A stretch of 64,000 nt of DNA from Dermatemys mawii (lineage: Eukaryota > Chordata > Testudines > Dermatemydidae). Positions 1 through 12,300 of the stretch are shown here, one piece after another. The stretch is taken from positions 12,448,533 through 12,512,532 of the forward strand of contig ML677365.1 of the NCBI GenBank assembly GCA_007922305.1, read 5' to 3'. The notes under the pieces are model-generated. The model did not search any database. It saw nothing but the letters and a program-made list of their open reading frames with translations, and was not told where the DNA came from. How positions within the stretch are numbered: the first letter of the stretch is position 1; every line of letters starts with the position of its first letter. The translations under genes and the position numbers were made by a program.

Positions 1-429
1 GGTGAAAATGAGGATGAAGACTAGCACTTTAGGTTTTTCCACAAAGCATTGTGTAAGTAATGCAAATATTATATGCTCTATATTGGTCTCTCTCCTTTAC
101 CAGACTGCAGTGTGTATATTGTTTGGTTGGTAAATAAAAGTAATTATTGTAGAAAGAGCACTACGCAGTCTCTGTTGTGCATGGTGGGGGCCCGCTTCCA
201 CTGATAATCTCTCTACTGTAGTCGATGTTAGGGCTGAACTCTCACAGATTAAAGTAGGTGTAAACCCTCACTAGAGGGTGGCTAATTGGTTAAAGTAACC
301 CATAACTACAGATAAGGCTACACACTCTTGATGAAATAGATAGAGGTAGTGTCCAAATGGAGGAAGGGGGTTGCATCATGTAGCTGATAAAAACTGGTGT
401 TTGGGTGGTCTGAACTCTTGACCAAACCA
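1..429. other. unassigned sequence at window start
   Basis: No coding region or repeat family is recognised here. The stretch lies just downstream, on the minus strand, of a DIRS gag remnant and could be decayed DIRS sequence, but no motif confirms that. Confidence 0.4.
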
Positions 430-723
430 TCAAAACTGGCATTTGGGTGATGTTGATGGCTGGGTTAAAGCAGTGGAGATAGCTGCAGGCTTTTTCTTTG
501 AAAACCTCAACCTCTGAGCAGGTGGTTCCAGTGACCTATGAAAGGCAGAAAACTGAGCAGAGTAGGATCTATATGCTGACTGAGACCTGCTAAACTTCTT
601 TTCATTTATGGCCATATATATCCCTAAAGACCTAAGTGTTGCTCTAGAGCCCTTTAGGGTATGAAGTAAATCATCCATGCAATCTGTGAAAAGCTTCTGG
701 CCAACAAAAGATAAATCTTTCAT

Positions 724-1632
724 AGTATAGCCTATGGCCTTTTATTTTACTTGGCAGTAATGCAAGGAACCTAAAGAACTATATCCTGTATGATATTAGC
801 ATAAGTAAAGAAAGCCTATGACCCTTGGATAGATAAAATGGCCTGAAAATTACTCTAGATTTTGGGGAATTGGAAATAGCTGGCTCAAGATGGGAACTGG
901 TACATAACAATATCAGGCAACCGCAGGAATACTGAACTGACATTAGGCTTGACTATTTTAAGATAAAATTGCTGGCAGATGTTGAATCAAACTTACTTTA
1001 GCAATAGTTGATGTATAAGGTAATGACCTAAAAAGTATTAATATGCTAACGTATAGGATAAATACACTCTGATATTATTAGGGTTAAGAAATTAGATATG
1101 GATATCGGGGGGCTAGGCATCTGAATGTTCATGATAATCCTAATCTCTATAATAAAACAGACCACCATATAGCAGGGGCAAGCTTTCCATCACTGATTCT
1201 TCAGCTCTTCATTTATTATCTACCACCAATCTTCAGGCACTGGTGTCTGGACCATCAGACTCATTTGGCATGCCAGGGACTGGGCTGATCTTTTGTCTCG
1301 TAACACCAGATCCTCAAAGAAAGTTATGAGTATGTAAGTATATGAGCCTATGCAAGAAATGAGACTGAAGATATCCCCACTACAATATGACTGCTATTTG
1401 TTTATGTGGTTTGGAGTTTTCTTGTCTTTACTGATTGTGTTAATAAAAGTGGTTAAGGCTTTGCTTTGCCCTCAGCACAACAGTCTTTGCCATATACCCT
1501 CAGTTTCCCTACAAGACACTGAACTTGCTAGTTAATTCTGTTGTGTCTGATTCTGGAACTAGAACCCAATTATACCCAGCTCATTAAATCAGTATCAACT
1601 GGGAAACAATACAATTATAACCCATTAAAGAA
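724..1632. other. unclassified insert inside the DIRS gag remnant
   Basis: This stretch of about 900 bp interrupts what should be contiguous gag sequence. It is AT-rich, has no ORF with recognisable similarity, and no terminal repeats or target duplication were found. It may be an old insertion whose ends have decayed. Confidence 0.4.
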
Positions 1633-2326
1633 TCAGGCTACAACAGTTGATTGTACATCCCATGGAAACCCAGTCAACTGAAGCCATGAAGCTTGTCTCA
1701 TCACTATTATGGTGGAAATAGACCTGGTTGCAGTGTCCAGAGCAATGAGTGACGCCTGCACTATAGTTTTTACCAAAAGTTGGCCTCCTTTATTATGGCA
1801 CTGAACCATTCTCAATGTTCCTGAGGTAAATGATCAACAAAAGCATTAAATGTTTCAGAGTTAAGGTAGTCGTATTTTGACATCAGCGCCTGGTGGTTAG
1901 CTACCCTGAACTGAAGAGTTGCTGATGAATAGCTCTTACAACCAAATAGGTCCAGATGGTTCTAGTCCATATTATAAGGGGTAATATGGTGCCTTCCCCT
2001 TTCCTTGACTGCATCAAGGACCAGAGAGTTGGTGCTGGATGAAAAAAATAAAAACCTCAGAATCACTGGGGGGATATATTATTTACCAGCTCCCTTGCAT
2101 GTAAAGAGTACCATTGCTGGAGTTTGCCAAATGGACTTGGCTAGATCCAAAAGGTCTTCATTAATTGGCAGTGACACCCATGTTGAGGTAGAAGTACGCA
2201 AAATGTCCAGGGGCTTATGGTGGGAATCCTGGACTTCTTCCAAGGGAATTTGCAGGGTGTCATCAACTCGCCTCCTCAGGTCCTGGAACTGTCTAAACTC
2301 ATCAGCTAATAATGTCAGTGATGTCA

Positions 2327-2541
2327 TATATCAGAGGGGTAGCCATGTTAGTCTATATCCACAAAAACAACAGGGAGTCCAAGGGCACCTTAAAGACTAA
2401 CAGATTTATTTGGGCATAAGCTTTCGTGAACAAAAAAGCCACTTCTTCACATGCAACTTTGGGTGCATCTGAAGAAGTGGGTTTTTTACCCATGAAAACT
2501 TATGCCCAAATAAATCTGTTAGTCTTTAAGGTGAAGATAAT
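2327..2541. mobile_element. Penelope-like element tail, foldback copy
   Basis: Two oppositely oriented copies of a Penelope-type 3' tail are joined head to head (inverted arms around 2390-2450 and 2465-2530). The same tail follows the GIY-YIG reading frame at 62.2-63.05 kb. The insertion is bounded by a perfect 10-bp duplication, AGTGATGTCA, at 2317-2326 and 2542-2551. The right arm carries a hammerhead-type core: CTGAAGA at 2469-2475, a short stem-loop, then GAAA at 2494-2497. It interrupts the DIRS gag remnant, so it is younger than that copy. Confidence 0.8.
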
Positions 2542-2790
2542 AGTGATGTCACAATTGCTTCATCCAGTGACAACAGCAAGACGTTTGTAAGGGAGGTGAA
2601 CCTCCTTATCTTCCAATGGCTTTTACACCTCAAAGGTCTTCTCAAGCTCAGAATGGGGAGGCAGGATGGAATGTCTTCTGTGTTCCCTGTGGGACTGAGC
2701 TGTGGACTCTTGGAATTGCTGGTGGCACTTTGTCCATGGATCCCAGAAAGGCCAATGATGGAGACCATAAGTCAAAGGGAGAGGAATCCA

Positions 2791-3540
2791 ACGCTAGTCA
2801 TCCCAAGTGTTGGAAGGCAGCAATCTGGTGTCTGTTGCATCTGCAATGGAAAACAACTTCTCCTGCAATAAATTGGAGATCCTTATACAGAAAATTCAGA
2901 GTCTGAGTGAGAATGCTCCTCCACATATTGTATTGGAGGAACAACCTGCACTCATGGATAGTCAAAGATGGAGAAGAGGTAGGTCTTCCAGAAACATGAG
3001 CAATCATGACCCACCTAATCTTGGTACGGAGAGGTATCCAGAGATTGCAAGGAGCAGAGACTGAGGCTTGTGTGCACCATAACGTCTTCTGTGCACTGGA
3101 ATTCCTGCAGTACTGGAAACACAATAGAACTCAGTACTGGCACCAATGGCATTGTATGAGGCACTTTAAGGTTGGTACCGAGGGGCTCAAGCATTCCACT
3201 GAAGCCAGTCTGTTGGTAGTAGTAATCTTCGGTATCCGGCCTTTTACTACCAAGGTATGGACTTAGTGGAAGTTTTAACATGCTTCAGGGTACTCAGAGC
3301 CTCTCTTCCACTCCTCTTGGGGCCTGAGCTCTCCAGTGACTGGAGATGAGATCTTTGATGAGAAACTGTTGTTTTTTTCCCCTTGTCCCCTTTCTTTTAC
3401 TTGGAGTAGGAAGCTCTTGGTACTGATAATGTGGTTATCAGTATCTCAGTCCAGGAAATCATTGGAAATCAGAGTTTCAGTGCCATCTTCCCTGGGAAGC
3501 TCAGTGGCCATGGTCTCAATGATGAGACCATTGACAAACA
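2791..3540 (-). other. probable upstream part of the DIRS copy
   Basis: The minus strand has short serine- and proline-rich open stretches, such as the block 3281-3015, of the kind seen in DIRS gag N-termini. No diagnostic motif is present. It is assigned by position only, upstream of the gag blocks. Confidence 0.35.
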
Positions 3541-3833
3541 TGGAGGGGGGGTGTGGCTTCTGGTTCATTGTTTGTTTTTATGAATCCTGTTTGTGGTGTT
3601 TCCCCAATATAAAGCCACATTGTTTCTCTTTGCTATTAAACGGCTTTTGATAGACTCTGTGCTTGCGAGAGGGGAAGTATTGCCTCTTAGAGGCGCCCAG
3701 AGGAGTGGTATGTGTTATCCCAGGTCACTGGGTGGGGGCTCGAGCCAGTTTTGCAGTGTGTTATTGGAACAGAACCCCTGGATACTGAACCCGGCCCTTG
3801 TTGCTGCCAACTCTGACTGGCAGAAGGGTTACA
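3541..3833 (+). mobile_element. LTR fragment (3' part), same family as 29794-31153
   Basis: It matches the last 290 bp or so of the large LTR at 29.8-31.15 kb: the shared GTGTTTCCCCAATA block, the GCTTGCGAGAGGGGAAGTAT block, and the same ending GGGTTACA. The 5' three quarters of the LTR are absent. The GTGGTGTTTCCCCAATA-type segment would be near the polyadenylation region of the LTR; this is inference. Confidence 0.72.
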
Positions 3834-4187
3834 CTATGAAAACCTTAATGGAGGCCACCTCTATTAGCCTGGTTTTATCAATGCAGGACTATCAAATTGC
3901 AGAAAAGAGATGAGTGGTACTAAGACTCCAGAGTGGTACTAAGAATCCATTTCTTTGGTTGCTGATCTGCCCCACTGACAAGATGAGTGAGAGATTACTC
4001 ATCACTATGCACCAATGACAATTTAGTCAGGACAGAAAGGTTGAAGATTGCACAGGATGGAGATAAAGAAAGAACATCAGAGCAAAGAAATAAACTTACA
4101 AATAATCTTTTGCATTTTTTAAGAAGTTTTTTTAATACTCCTGTTTAGGTATTTATAGGGTCCCCAGCACCATAGTGTCTGGGCACC
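3834..4187. other. unassigned sequence
   Basis: A short AT-rich spacer between two LTR-like fragments. Nothing is recognised in it. Confidence 0.4.
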
Positions 4188-5060
4188 TGTGATGGGGCTG
4201 AGAGGCCCCACACCGGCACTGCAGGGGTTAAACCATTCCCTCTGGGCTGAGGAAGTCCCGCCCCGGAAGCCCTGCTGGGCATGCTCCAACTGAAGGAGCA
4301 GTATAAAAGCCTGCAGAGCTGCTCAGTTGGGGCTGACCACTGGAGGGGAAGGACGCATACTACCAGCTCCTGCAGAGGTACAGCCAGGATCCCAGGGTTC
4401 CAGAGGCCAGCCCAGCAGAGATGCCATTGCAGGCCCGGCTGGGCATCAGCCTGGAGGGGGAATGCTGCAGGAGAACCCTGGACACAGAAAGCCCAGCAGT
4501 ACGGGTAGGAAGTGACCCAGGGAACTTTTAAAGGGACACGCACACTCGGCCTGTTGTGGGTGGATCCCCGCTGAGCTAGGGGCAGGGAAGCCCTGCCAAT
4601 AGGTGAGCCCTGGGTCGGGATCCAGTGGAGTGGGTGGGCCCGGGTCCCCCTACCCTCGCAGCCACTAGGCTGCATCGCCCCGAGACACAGTGGAACTTTA
4701 TGGACTCTGGCCATTGGGCCGTGCTACCCCCAGACAGAAGGGGATCTTTATTGACTCTGGCCATTGGGCCATGCTTCCCCAAGACAGAGGGGAGCTTTAC
4801 TGACTCTGGCCATTGGGCCGCGCTACCCTGAGAGGGGGGAACTTTATTGACTCTGGCCATTGGGTCACGCTGCCCCAAGGAAGGGGAGCTTTATTGACTC
4901 TGGCCATTGGGCCACGCTGCCCCGAGAGGGGGGAGCTTTGTTGACTCTGGCCATTGGGCCGCGCTGCCCCATAATTGGGGGGTTATAGAGTGGCTGAGGT
5001 CCACCACCACGACCTGCTCCTGCCCCAGAGGGGCGCTGTGGGGCTGGACCCACCACAGCA
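4188..5060 (+). mobile_element. LTR-like GC-rich fragment with TATA box
   Basis: A GC-rich island in AT-rich surroundings starts TGTGATGGGG, as many Gypsy LTRs do. It has a TATAAAAG box near 4301 and ends in a tandem array (4692-4980). No second LTR, primer site or coding domain is present, and the 3' boundary is not certain. The open frames on both strands are by-products of the GC content and the repeats and are not called as genes. Confidence 0.5.
4692..4980. repeat. minisatellite, six 47-50 bp units
   Basis: The word GACTCTGGCCATTGGG recurs at 4703, 4753, 4802, 4849, 4896 and 4943, so the period is 50, 49, 47, 47 and 47 bp. Each unit ends in a C-rich and G-rich tract of variable length. 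The regular 47-bp spacing of the last units suggests recent local duplication. Confidence 0.92.
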
Positions 5061-5067
5061 CCTTACA

Positions 5068-5240
5068 ATCTTTTAGAAATATACTTGTGAAGTAGGGAAG
5101 TACTTATTCCCATTTCATAGATGGGATATTGAAGCACAGAGAAAATTACATGGCCAAGGTCACATAGGAAGTCTCTGGTAGAGCAAGGACTTGAATCCAG
5201 GTCTTCTGAATCACAGGCTTACATCCCACTGAATACCTTA
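5068..5240 (-). repeat. MIR SINE remnant
   Basis: Read on the minus strand this has the MIR core: a CTGGATTCAAGTCC-like box, GTGACCTTGGCCATG-like, then CTGTGCTTCAATATCCCATC and a run matching ATGGGAATAAGTA. MIR is an ancient tRNA-derived CORE-SINE, consistent with an amniote genome. The copy is diverged and partial. Confidence 0.75.
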
Positions 5241-6359
5241 CCTTTCTAGATGTCTGGAAAGGTCTATGAAAATAGTTAATAGTACCGTACTGATTATGGT
5301 CCTAAGTCTCCTTTCTTCTATGGCCTGTACAAGAAGATTATGAAAACACAGCATTCCTCATAGCAGAGAGTGTACTACAGCAATAAATTTGCCAGTCCAA
5401 GTGGGGCTAATATGTCCTTTCCCAACCTGTTCACTCCTGAACCTTTTTTCTTTCTTCCATGTTTGCGTAATATCAATCTACTGACATTCACCCAATGACT
5501 GGAAAACAGAGGAATACAGTTTTTTGTCTGAGGATTAAGCCATAATGACTAGCTGCTTACAGGTCTGAAGATTAAACATATGTTGTGCATACTGAATGTA
5601 ACTAACTTTTCACACACACAGGACTTGGACAACATAATAGAAGTTTTCTTAGTGGCATTTAATACCTGCTCTGGGTAATTTTGCTTGTTTGTTTTTTATG
5701 TCCAAAAGCTGTCTTCAGAAATTAACAAGCAAAATGCAGACATTGCACAGTTTGTACTAGAATCTGGCAAACTGGCATGACTATTTTTACTTAAGTAACA
5801 GAACATAAACAGTTAAACCTGTCTAAATGATCCTATCTTCTGGACAGGGAAGACTTCTTCAGTTGAAAGATAGCCAGGAAAAGATACGGAATATCAAAGG
5901 AGCACTTGAGTATTGGCATGGGTAAGAAGTTGTAGTTAAAAATATTTAATAAACTATGTTTCATTCCTAGACTACAGAGTGAAGTAGATTAAATGTAATT
6001 GGCACATTAACTGGATATTTAAATCTTAAAGGCAAACTGATTATCCTAATTATGTTAAAGAGAACAATTGAGGTCATCATATAACTTTAATTAATTTGCT
6101 AATTGATTTTTGTTCATTTTTCATGATTATATTCAATTCTAAATTATATTTTAATCAAGTCAGCATCTTTATATTACACAGTTGTTGCTTCTATTGTTTA
6201 ATAGATAAGTGGGCATGAGAAGATGGAATATAGTTCAAGAATCTTATATTTGGACACCCTGTTAGTGACTACTTTAAAGAGGAGATCTTGTTCACCAAAA
6301 GCTTCCTCAGAGTGAAGTGATTTTCACATAAATCAATGTAAATACAGAGAAGGAGCCAC
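5241..6359. other. unassigned AT-rich sequence
   Basis: No gene or repeat family is recognised. It is probably old unique or decayed DNA. Confidence 0.4.
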
Positions 6360-7790
6360 AGTAAAACCACATCTTGGATAAGGAACAAAGATATCCATGG
6401 ATATTTGGGGAATTTCCAGAAGACTGGAAGAAATCTAACGTGCCAATATTTAAATGGATAAATGGTATGACCCAATTATAGGCCTGTCAGCCTGACATCG
6501 ATCCTAGGTAAGATAATAGAGTGGTTGATATAGGACTTGATTTATTAAGAATTAAAGGACAGTAGTATACTTAAATGCCAATCAACATGGGTTTATGAAA
6601 AGTGGATCCTATCATATCTTTTTTATGAGATTACAAGTTTGGTTGATAAAGGGAATAGTGTTGACATAATAGACTTCTGTAAGGAGTTTGAGTTGGTGTT
6701 GAATGACATTTTGATTAAAAAACTAGAATTATATAAAATTAACTTGGCACACATTAAAATTAATTTAAAACTTGCTGATAGGTCTCAAAATGTAATTGTA
6801 AATGGGTCTGTTTCAGTGAGGTCCCTCAAGGATCAGTTCTTGATCCTAAGCTATTTAATATTTTTAGCAATGACCTGGAAGAAAACCTAAAATCATCTCT
6901 GATAAAGTTTGCAGTTGACACACAAATTGAGTGAGTGGTAAATAGTGAAGAGAACAGGTCACTGATTCAGAGTGATCTAGATCACTTGATAAACTGGGCA
7001 TAATCAAATGTGTTTTAATGAGCCTAAATGTAAATGTATACATCTGGCCACAAAGAACATAGGCCATACTTATTGGAAGGAAAAAACTCTATCCTGGGAA
7101 GTAATGACTCTGAAAAAGATTCGGGGGTCATGGTGGATAATCATCTGAACATCAGTTCTCAGTGTACTGCTGTGGCCAAAAGAGCTAATAGAATCGATTC
7201 AGTGATGCATAAACAGGGGAATCTTGAATAGGAATAGAGAGTTATTTTATCTCTATATTTGACACCGGTGTTACTGCTGTTGGACTACTTTGTCCAATTC
7301 TGGTGCCCACAATTCAAGAAGAATGTTGATAGATTGCAGAGGGTTCAGAGAAGAGGCACATGACTGATAAAAGGATTAGAAAACATGCTTTATAGTGATT
7401 AACTCAAGGAGCTCAATATTGTTAGTTTAATAAAGAGAAGGTTAAGGGGTGACTTGATTGCAGTCTACAAGTACCTACAAGGGGAAGAAATATTTAATAA
7501 TGGACTCTTCAATCTAACAGAAAGGTATAACACAATCCAGGGCCTGGAAATTGAATCTAGACAAATTCAGACAGAAAATAAAGCATATTTTTTTAATGAT
7601 GGAACAATTTATCAAGGGTCAGGGTGAATTCTCCATCACTGACAATGTTTAACTCTAGATTGCATGTTTTTTCTAAAAGATATGCTCTAGGAATTATTTT
7701 GGTGAAGTTCTATGGCCTATGTTATACAGGAGGTCAGACTAGATCACAATGGTCCTTTCTGGCCTTAGATTCTATGATGCTAGTAAACAA
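6360..7790 (+). mobile_element. CR1-type LINE, 5'-truncated copy
   Basis: The stretch runs from the middle of the reverse transcriptase to the 3' end of a CR1 element. Early on, a region reads GGCCTGTCAGCCTGACATCGAT, typical of the RPVSLTSI block. The 3' end reads GGAGGTCAGACTAGATCACA and then TGGTCCTTTCTGGCCTTAGA, the CR1 3' end. Frames are broken by many stops. CR1 is the dominant LINE of sauropsids. Confidence 0.85.
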
Positions 7791-8736
7791 GCAGGAAGGT
7801 AAAGTTAAGTTCTCAGGCTTGGATCAAAAAGTATCCGTAACATATTCATAATGAATTTAAAATGCTTCTGGGCATAAAGTAGAGCAGGAATATTTATGAA
7901 ACACAAAGAACACCAAGTGAATACCACACAGCATTCAAGAGACAGTATTAACCTAAGGCTGGTTCTCATCATTGCTGCTGTACAGTACTGCTGGTTGAAT
8001 GAGTTCCAAATGGACCCTCAAAGAACAATCATCTCATGTCAATACCTATAAGAAATGTAGGACAATTATTTCAACAAAATCTCAGAGATCAAGGCTGTTC
8101 TGATATGTAGGTGATAAAAATTGGATAACTTTACCACAGACTTAATATTCTTCAGATAAAATTAAATTTAGGTCAATCAATTCACAAGATGGAATTGTCA
8201 CATCAATATTTTTAGCAAGTATATACTAAAAGGGGGGTCATTTTATCTTAAGACGTAATAAAATAAAGATATTGCCAGCAATATCGCAGCCCCATAAATA
8301 CTTTTTAAAATTTTCAGACTATGGAGACTGACAAGAAGCCTTCATTATTTCAGTACCAGATTAACAATTCAAAATTTGTTTGCAGTGCTTTTGCAGCCAT
8401 GTTGGTACCAGAATACAGCAAAGAAAAGATTAGCGAATTAGTCCATTAAAAGATATCAACTCAAAATTGTCCATCTTAGAATGTAAATTCTTTGGGACAA
8501 GAAATGCTGTTATGTGTAGTGCTATACTGTCTATTGCTTCTCCAACATGAATTGAAAAGTCTCAGCTAATATAATTTTATTTTGATTAAACAAAACTTAG
8601 CTCTACTCTGCAAGCTCAGTCAGTGGCTTATCCCTTTAAATGACAGAAAGCAGTGCACACAGATTTCCCTTTTACTTTTTGTCAGTAACTGATTTGTTGA
8701 TATGTCTTCGGTGGCAACTTTCTGTTTTTACTAATA
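7791..8736. other. unassigned AT-rich sequence
   Basis: Nothing is recognised between the CR1 and the Penelope tail fragment. Confidence 0.35.
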
Positions 8737-8838
8737 GAGAGATAAGGTAGCTGAAGTAATATCTTTTATTGGACCAACTTCTGTTGGTGGAAGGAACAAG
8801 CTTTCGAGCTTGAGAGAGATCTTCCTCAGACCTGGACT
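8737..8838 (-). mobile_element. Penelope-like tail fragment, second subfamily
   Basis: On the plus strand it reads TAATATCTTTTATTGGACCA, then CAAGCTTTCGAGC; its reverse complement holds CTGAGGAAGATC and, further on, CTCGAAAGC. The layout (CTGA-like box, short stem, GAAA) parallels the other Penelope tails in the window, though the sequence belongs to another subfamily. It is short and without an ORF. Confidence 0.55.
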
Positions 8839-9052
8839 ATTCTAGTAGCATATATATTTCGATCTCCCATTAAGTAAAAAAACTCAGGCTCAATATTTAT
8901 TGACTGGTTCCCTTTTCTTTTTCTGGAGTGGGGAAAGAGAGAAAGCACTATGAGAAATTTTTCTTCACTTTAATTACCTTTCTTCCTTTGCAATTGTTTG
9001 CGTCAGTCAACACATTTAACTATTGTTCCTCCCAAGAGAAGATAGAGACACT

Positions 9053-9345
9053 GAGGCTCTGTCTACACTACACAGCTTTTAGCAACATGGCTGTGTCGCT
9101 ATAGTCATGCTGCTAAAAGTCACACTGTGTAACCGCTTTTTGTCGACTCTCCTGCCGACAAAAAATTTCCACCCCCAACAAGTGGCATTTGCACTGTCAG
9201 CAAGAGCGCTCCTGCCAGTGAAGCGCTGTACACACTAGCGCTTGTCATCGGCAAAACTTTTGTCTTTCGAGGGAGGAGGGTTTAACATCTCTGAAAGAGA
9301 AAATTTTGTCGTTCAATTGCCAACGTAAACATAGTCTGATAGACT
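9053..9345. mobile_element. MITE of the 'GTCTACACT' type
   Basis: It begins AGGCTCTGTCTACACTACAC and ends with AACGTAAACATAGTCTG, whose reverse complement resembles the start, giving imperfect terminal inverted repeats. It has no coding potential. Similar ends occur at 16.24, 55.37 and 56.45 kb. The transposase family that moved it cannot be told from this copy. Confidence 0.6.
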
Positions 9346-12300
9346 TTGGAGGGTAGTAATAAGCGGATTGCCAGCTCCCAGAACTCAGCTGAATCTTCAA
9401 AATCAGTTCGCGTTATTTACAAAGCAAAATATATCTCAAATGTTGAGCCTTTGAAATTGTAACATAAAACTCTGAAACTTTGTAAAAGAGTGTTAGTCTC
9501 CAAAGGAAGAAGTGTGCACTGACTAGAAGACCTCAAATACAGTAAATTAAACAGATAAGGAAAACCCCAACCTGCCCTTTCCATTTTCTGTGCCAGTGTT
9601 GAGGCTTGGAACTTCCCAAAACAATGCAGTACCATGCTGTCAGAAAGGATTAATGCTTCCCACTCATTTACCTCATTCTCTCACCAAATGATGCATTAGC
9701 TAATAAAGCCATATTAACCTGTAACGTTTAGAGAACGTAAGCAGGGAAGAATATAACCTAGAAGGCTACCTTATACATCTCCAATAGCAAATACATACAC
9801 CTTCTCAGACCATGATGCAGCTAACATTTTAACATAATGGACTGAGAACATATAGGACTTCTTTGCCTGCATGGAAGCAAAACTGCACTGATTAGATGTT
9901 TTAATCACTTAGAAAGAATTAATCTGAATGCTGTGCAGTGTTTGTTTTCCCCTCTTCTCTTTTCACTCTTTTAATAGACACCCTGACCTCCTGTCTTTTC
10001 AAGAGATTCATAGCATAATTTCAAGATTTACTGGAGCAGTATGGATGGATAAAAGGTTTGTGGGTTCCCTGGGTGAATATAGCATTTCCAAAAAATGGAG
10101 TGTGTGCCTCAAATGGGCTCTGAGCAACCAGGTGGTAATTAGAAACACGGGATATGATTGTGGATAAGAGCATAGCTGTTTCTTTGGGATATTCAAAAAC
10201 CCCAACAGGGATCCCAGGCACCCAAACAGGACCTGCTGCTCTAGGTCATGTCTCAGGCATGACTAACTCAGCAGGCACAAGTTGACATACCAACCATTGG
10301 CTCAGACACCATACACCCAGATCCCTCATTATACACAGACTGAGAGCTCAGTTACATAATTTAGGTGGGAGGGACATAGAGAATCAGAGTTTGTTAGGTG
10401 TGGTTTTTTGGACAAGAGAGGGGTAGCAATAGGTAGGCTGGTTGTATCTGTAGGTAGAAAGTGAAGAGTGGATGATATAAAATTATTCTCTGGTTGTAGG
10501 CTGCAGCAGAGTATACCAAATATATACTGTATTAATAATCTCCCCATTTTAAACAGACCAATTTTGGATGGCTGAGTTTTATTATGCAAGTCTGTAACAT
10601 AGTATTTAATCACCTCACCCAATAATTTATTTTAAAGAAAATCTGCCTCTACCAAATGACATTCTTGAATGGATGAAATTAATCACTAAATTTTTGAATT
10701 ACCTCATCTTGTTTGCAGCCTCCTTCATGATCTCACTAGAAAATTATTAAGATCTGCAGTGCTTCTGTGCCTGCCATATGGAGCAATGTAGAGGATTTTA
10801 CCTCTTTGGTTTCTGTGCAATGCCACTCCAAGGAAAATCTGGAAGCACTGTTACTATCTCCTGCAGTTCTACAAGTTTCTTTACAGTCTGAAGTTTTCAA
10901 GAAGTTTCATTTACTTAGTTTTTGTATATTTTAATTTTCATACCAGGTAGCATGACTACTTTTACTGTACTGTACTGTGACAGACTACGGTCCGTCAAAT
11001 AAATAATTCATAATAACAGAAAATGCAGTGAGAGGCTGGTATTAGAAGAAACTAATGAATAGACTAGTCTGTGAAAGGTCATCTCAGAGATGGTCGGTTA
11101 AATTTTTGAAAGCAGGAATTAAGAATTTTTTGTACCTCTAGTGGCCATCCTCTTAGGGAAACCACCAGCTCCAAATATTATGGTGTGTGGATAAATGGAG
11201 AAAACTGATTTGGAAAGCAGGTGATAACTGCCCTAAATCAAAGAAAGGCACATCTTGGTATTCAAACTAATCTCGCCAACATGGGCTTAATAAGAAAGAC
11301 CTCTGGATACAGTAAGAGAGGATTTTGGTCTTGTTTTAAATCTGTATAGCAAGCAATGCTGTCCAGGGAGCAGAGAGATGAAGATTGCTTTCTAGCTATG
11401 TAACTTTTTTGGGGTAGGGGTTTTTTTTTTTGGTCTGTATCTAAGTTAAAAGTTCTTTATCTAGTTTAGCTTATAATAAAGCATATATCTAGATATGATA
11501 AGCAAACAGTTTTGTTGGTTTAAATTAATTGTCACTGTTTTTAATAAATCTTGTTTTAAGAAATCCTAATGATGCCTAGGTATTCCAAAGAGAAAAGAAC
11601 CATCCAATCTCCTAGCAAAGGTGTTAAAGGGTAAGAATTTATAGAACATCAACTACCCACTTTGTTTCAGATGAAGGGCATGGATAGAATTTTCCTCTCC
11701 CAATGAGGAACATTGCAGAATATTCCAGTGGGCAAACATTTGCAAAGACCCCAAAAAGATCATGGAGGACCTTTGGGTCAAAGAGCGTTAGGGTTTCATT
11801 TGCATTACTACATTTTTCACCACACCTGAAAGGATTAATTTTTCAAAACATAACTATAAGTATCCAGTTTATATTTAACAGTTATTGTCTCTAAAACCTT
11901 TATTTTTGCTTCAAATATAGGAATCTTCTATTTAAATAAATCAAAGTGGATAAAAATGGAATTTATTCCAGAAGGTGGGATTTGGAGATTTTTGTTTTTG
12001 AAGATTTCATTCTTATGCTTGATAGGACATGGCAATTTGGAAAGAAAATGTTCTACACAAGTGATTCTTCAGACAATCACTTATAATTGTAATGTGTTAT
12101 TTCAAGAAACTAAGATGCGTCATAAAAGCACTAGAAAGTATGTTAAATTTATTTAGTTCTGCAGGTATCTTTTGGAATTTGTATAATAGAAGAAAAAGTT
12201 TTGACATAATTTCTAGACAGCGTTTGCAGTGTATAAAACTGCCTGCAGTAGGATGAATCCTACTTCATTGTTGGAAATTAGGATGGCTATAGCATTGTGG

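Larger units (their letters stand above)
430..2790 (-). pseudogene. DIRS-type retrotransposon gag remnant (copy 1)
   Basis: Three minus-strand blocks match, in order, the gag region of the better-preserved DIRS copy at 46.5-48.2 kb. Block 2327-2079 has EFRQFQDL and IPLEEVQD (DFKQFQEL and IPLDEVQE in the other copy). Block 1815-1633 has the QAS-L---D-A-R--ST segment ending SWLQ. Block 723-430 ends with a KGSRATLRSLGIY-like stretch (KDSRATLCTLGIY in the other copy). About 900 bp of unrelated sequence (roughly 724-1632) separates the last two blocks, and a foldback Penelope tail sits upstream at 2327-2541. No RT or recombinase was found next to it. It is clearly dead: frames are broken and no single frame covers it. 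The role of DIRS gag is inferred as the structural protein. Confidence 0.72.

Noticed and set aside
2401..2510. Complete hammerhead with stem III and cleavage site in the 2.4-kb foldback
   Set aside because: The pairing partner of stem III here comes from the inverted second copy, so it does not show the native ribozyme; only the core is claimed.
4145..4878. Long open frames on both strands of the GC-rich block (up to 189 codons)
   Set aside because: They translate tandem repeats and GC-rich LTR-like sequence, overlap on both strands and show no domain.
4692..4980. CRISPR array
   Set aside because: The units are head-to-tail minisatellite copies without unique spacers, in a eukaryotic genome.
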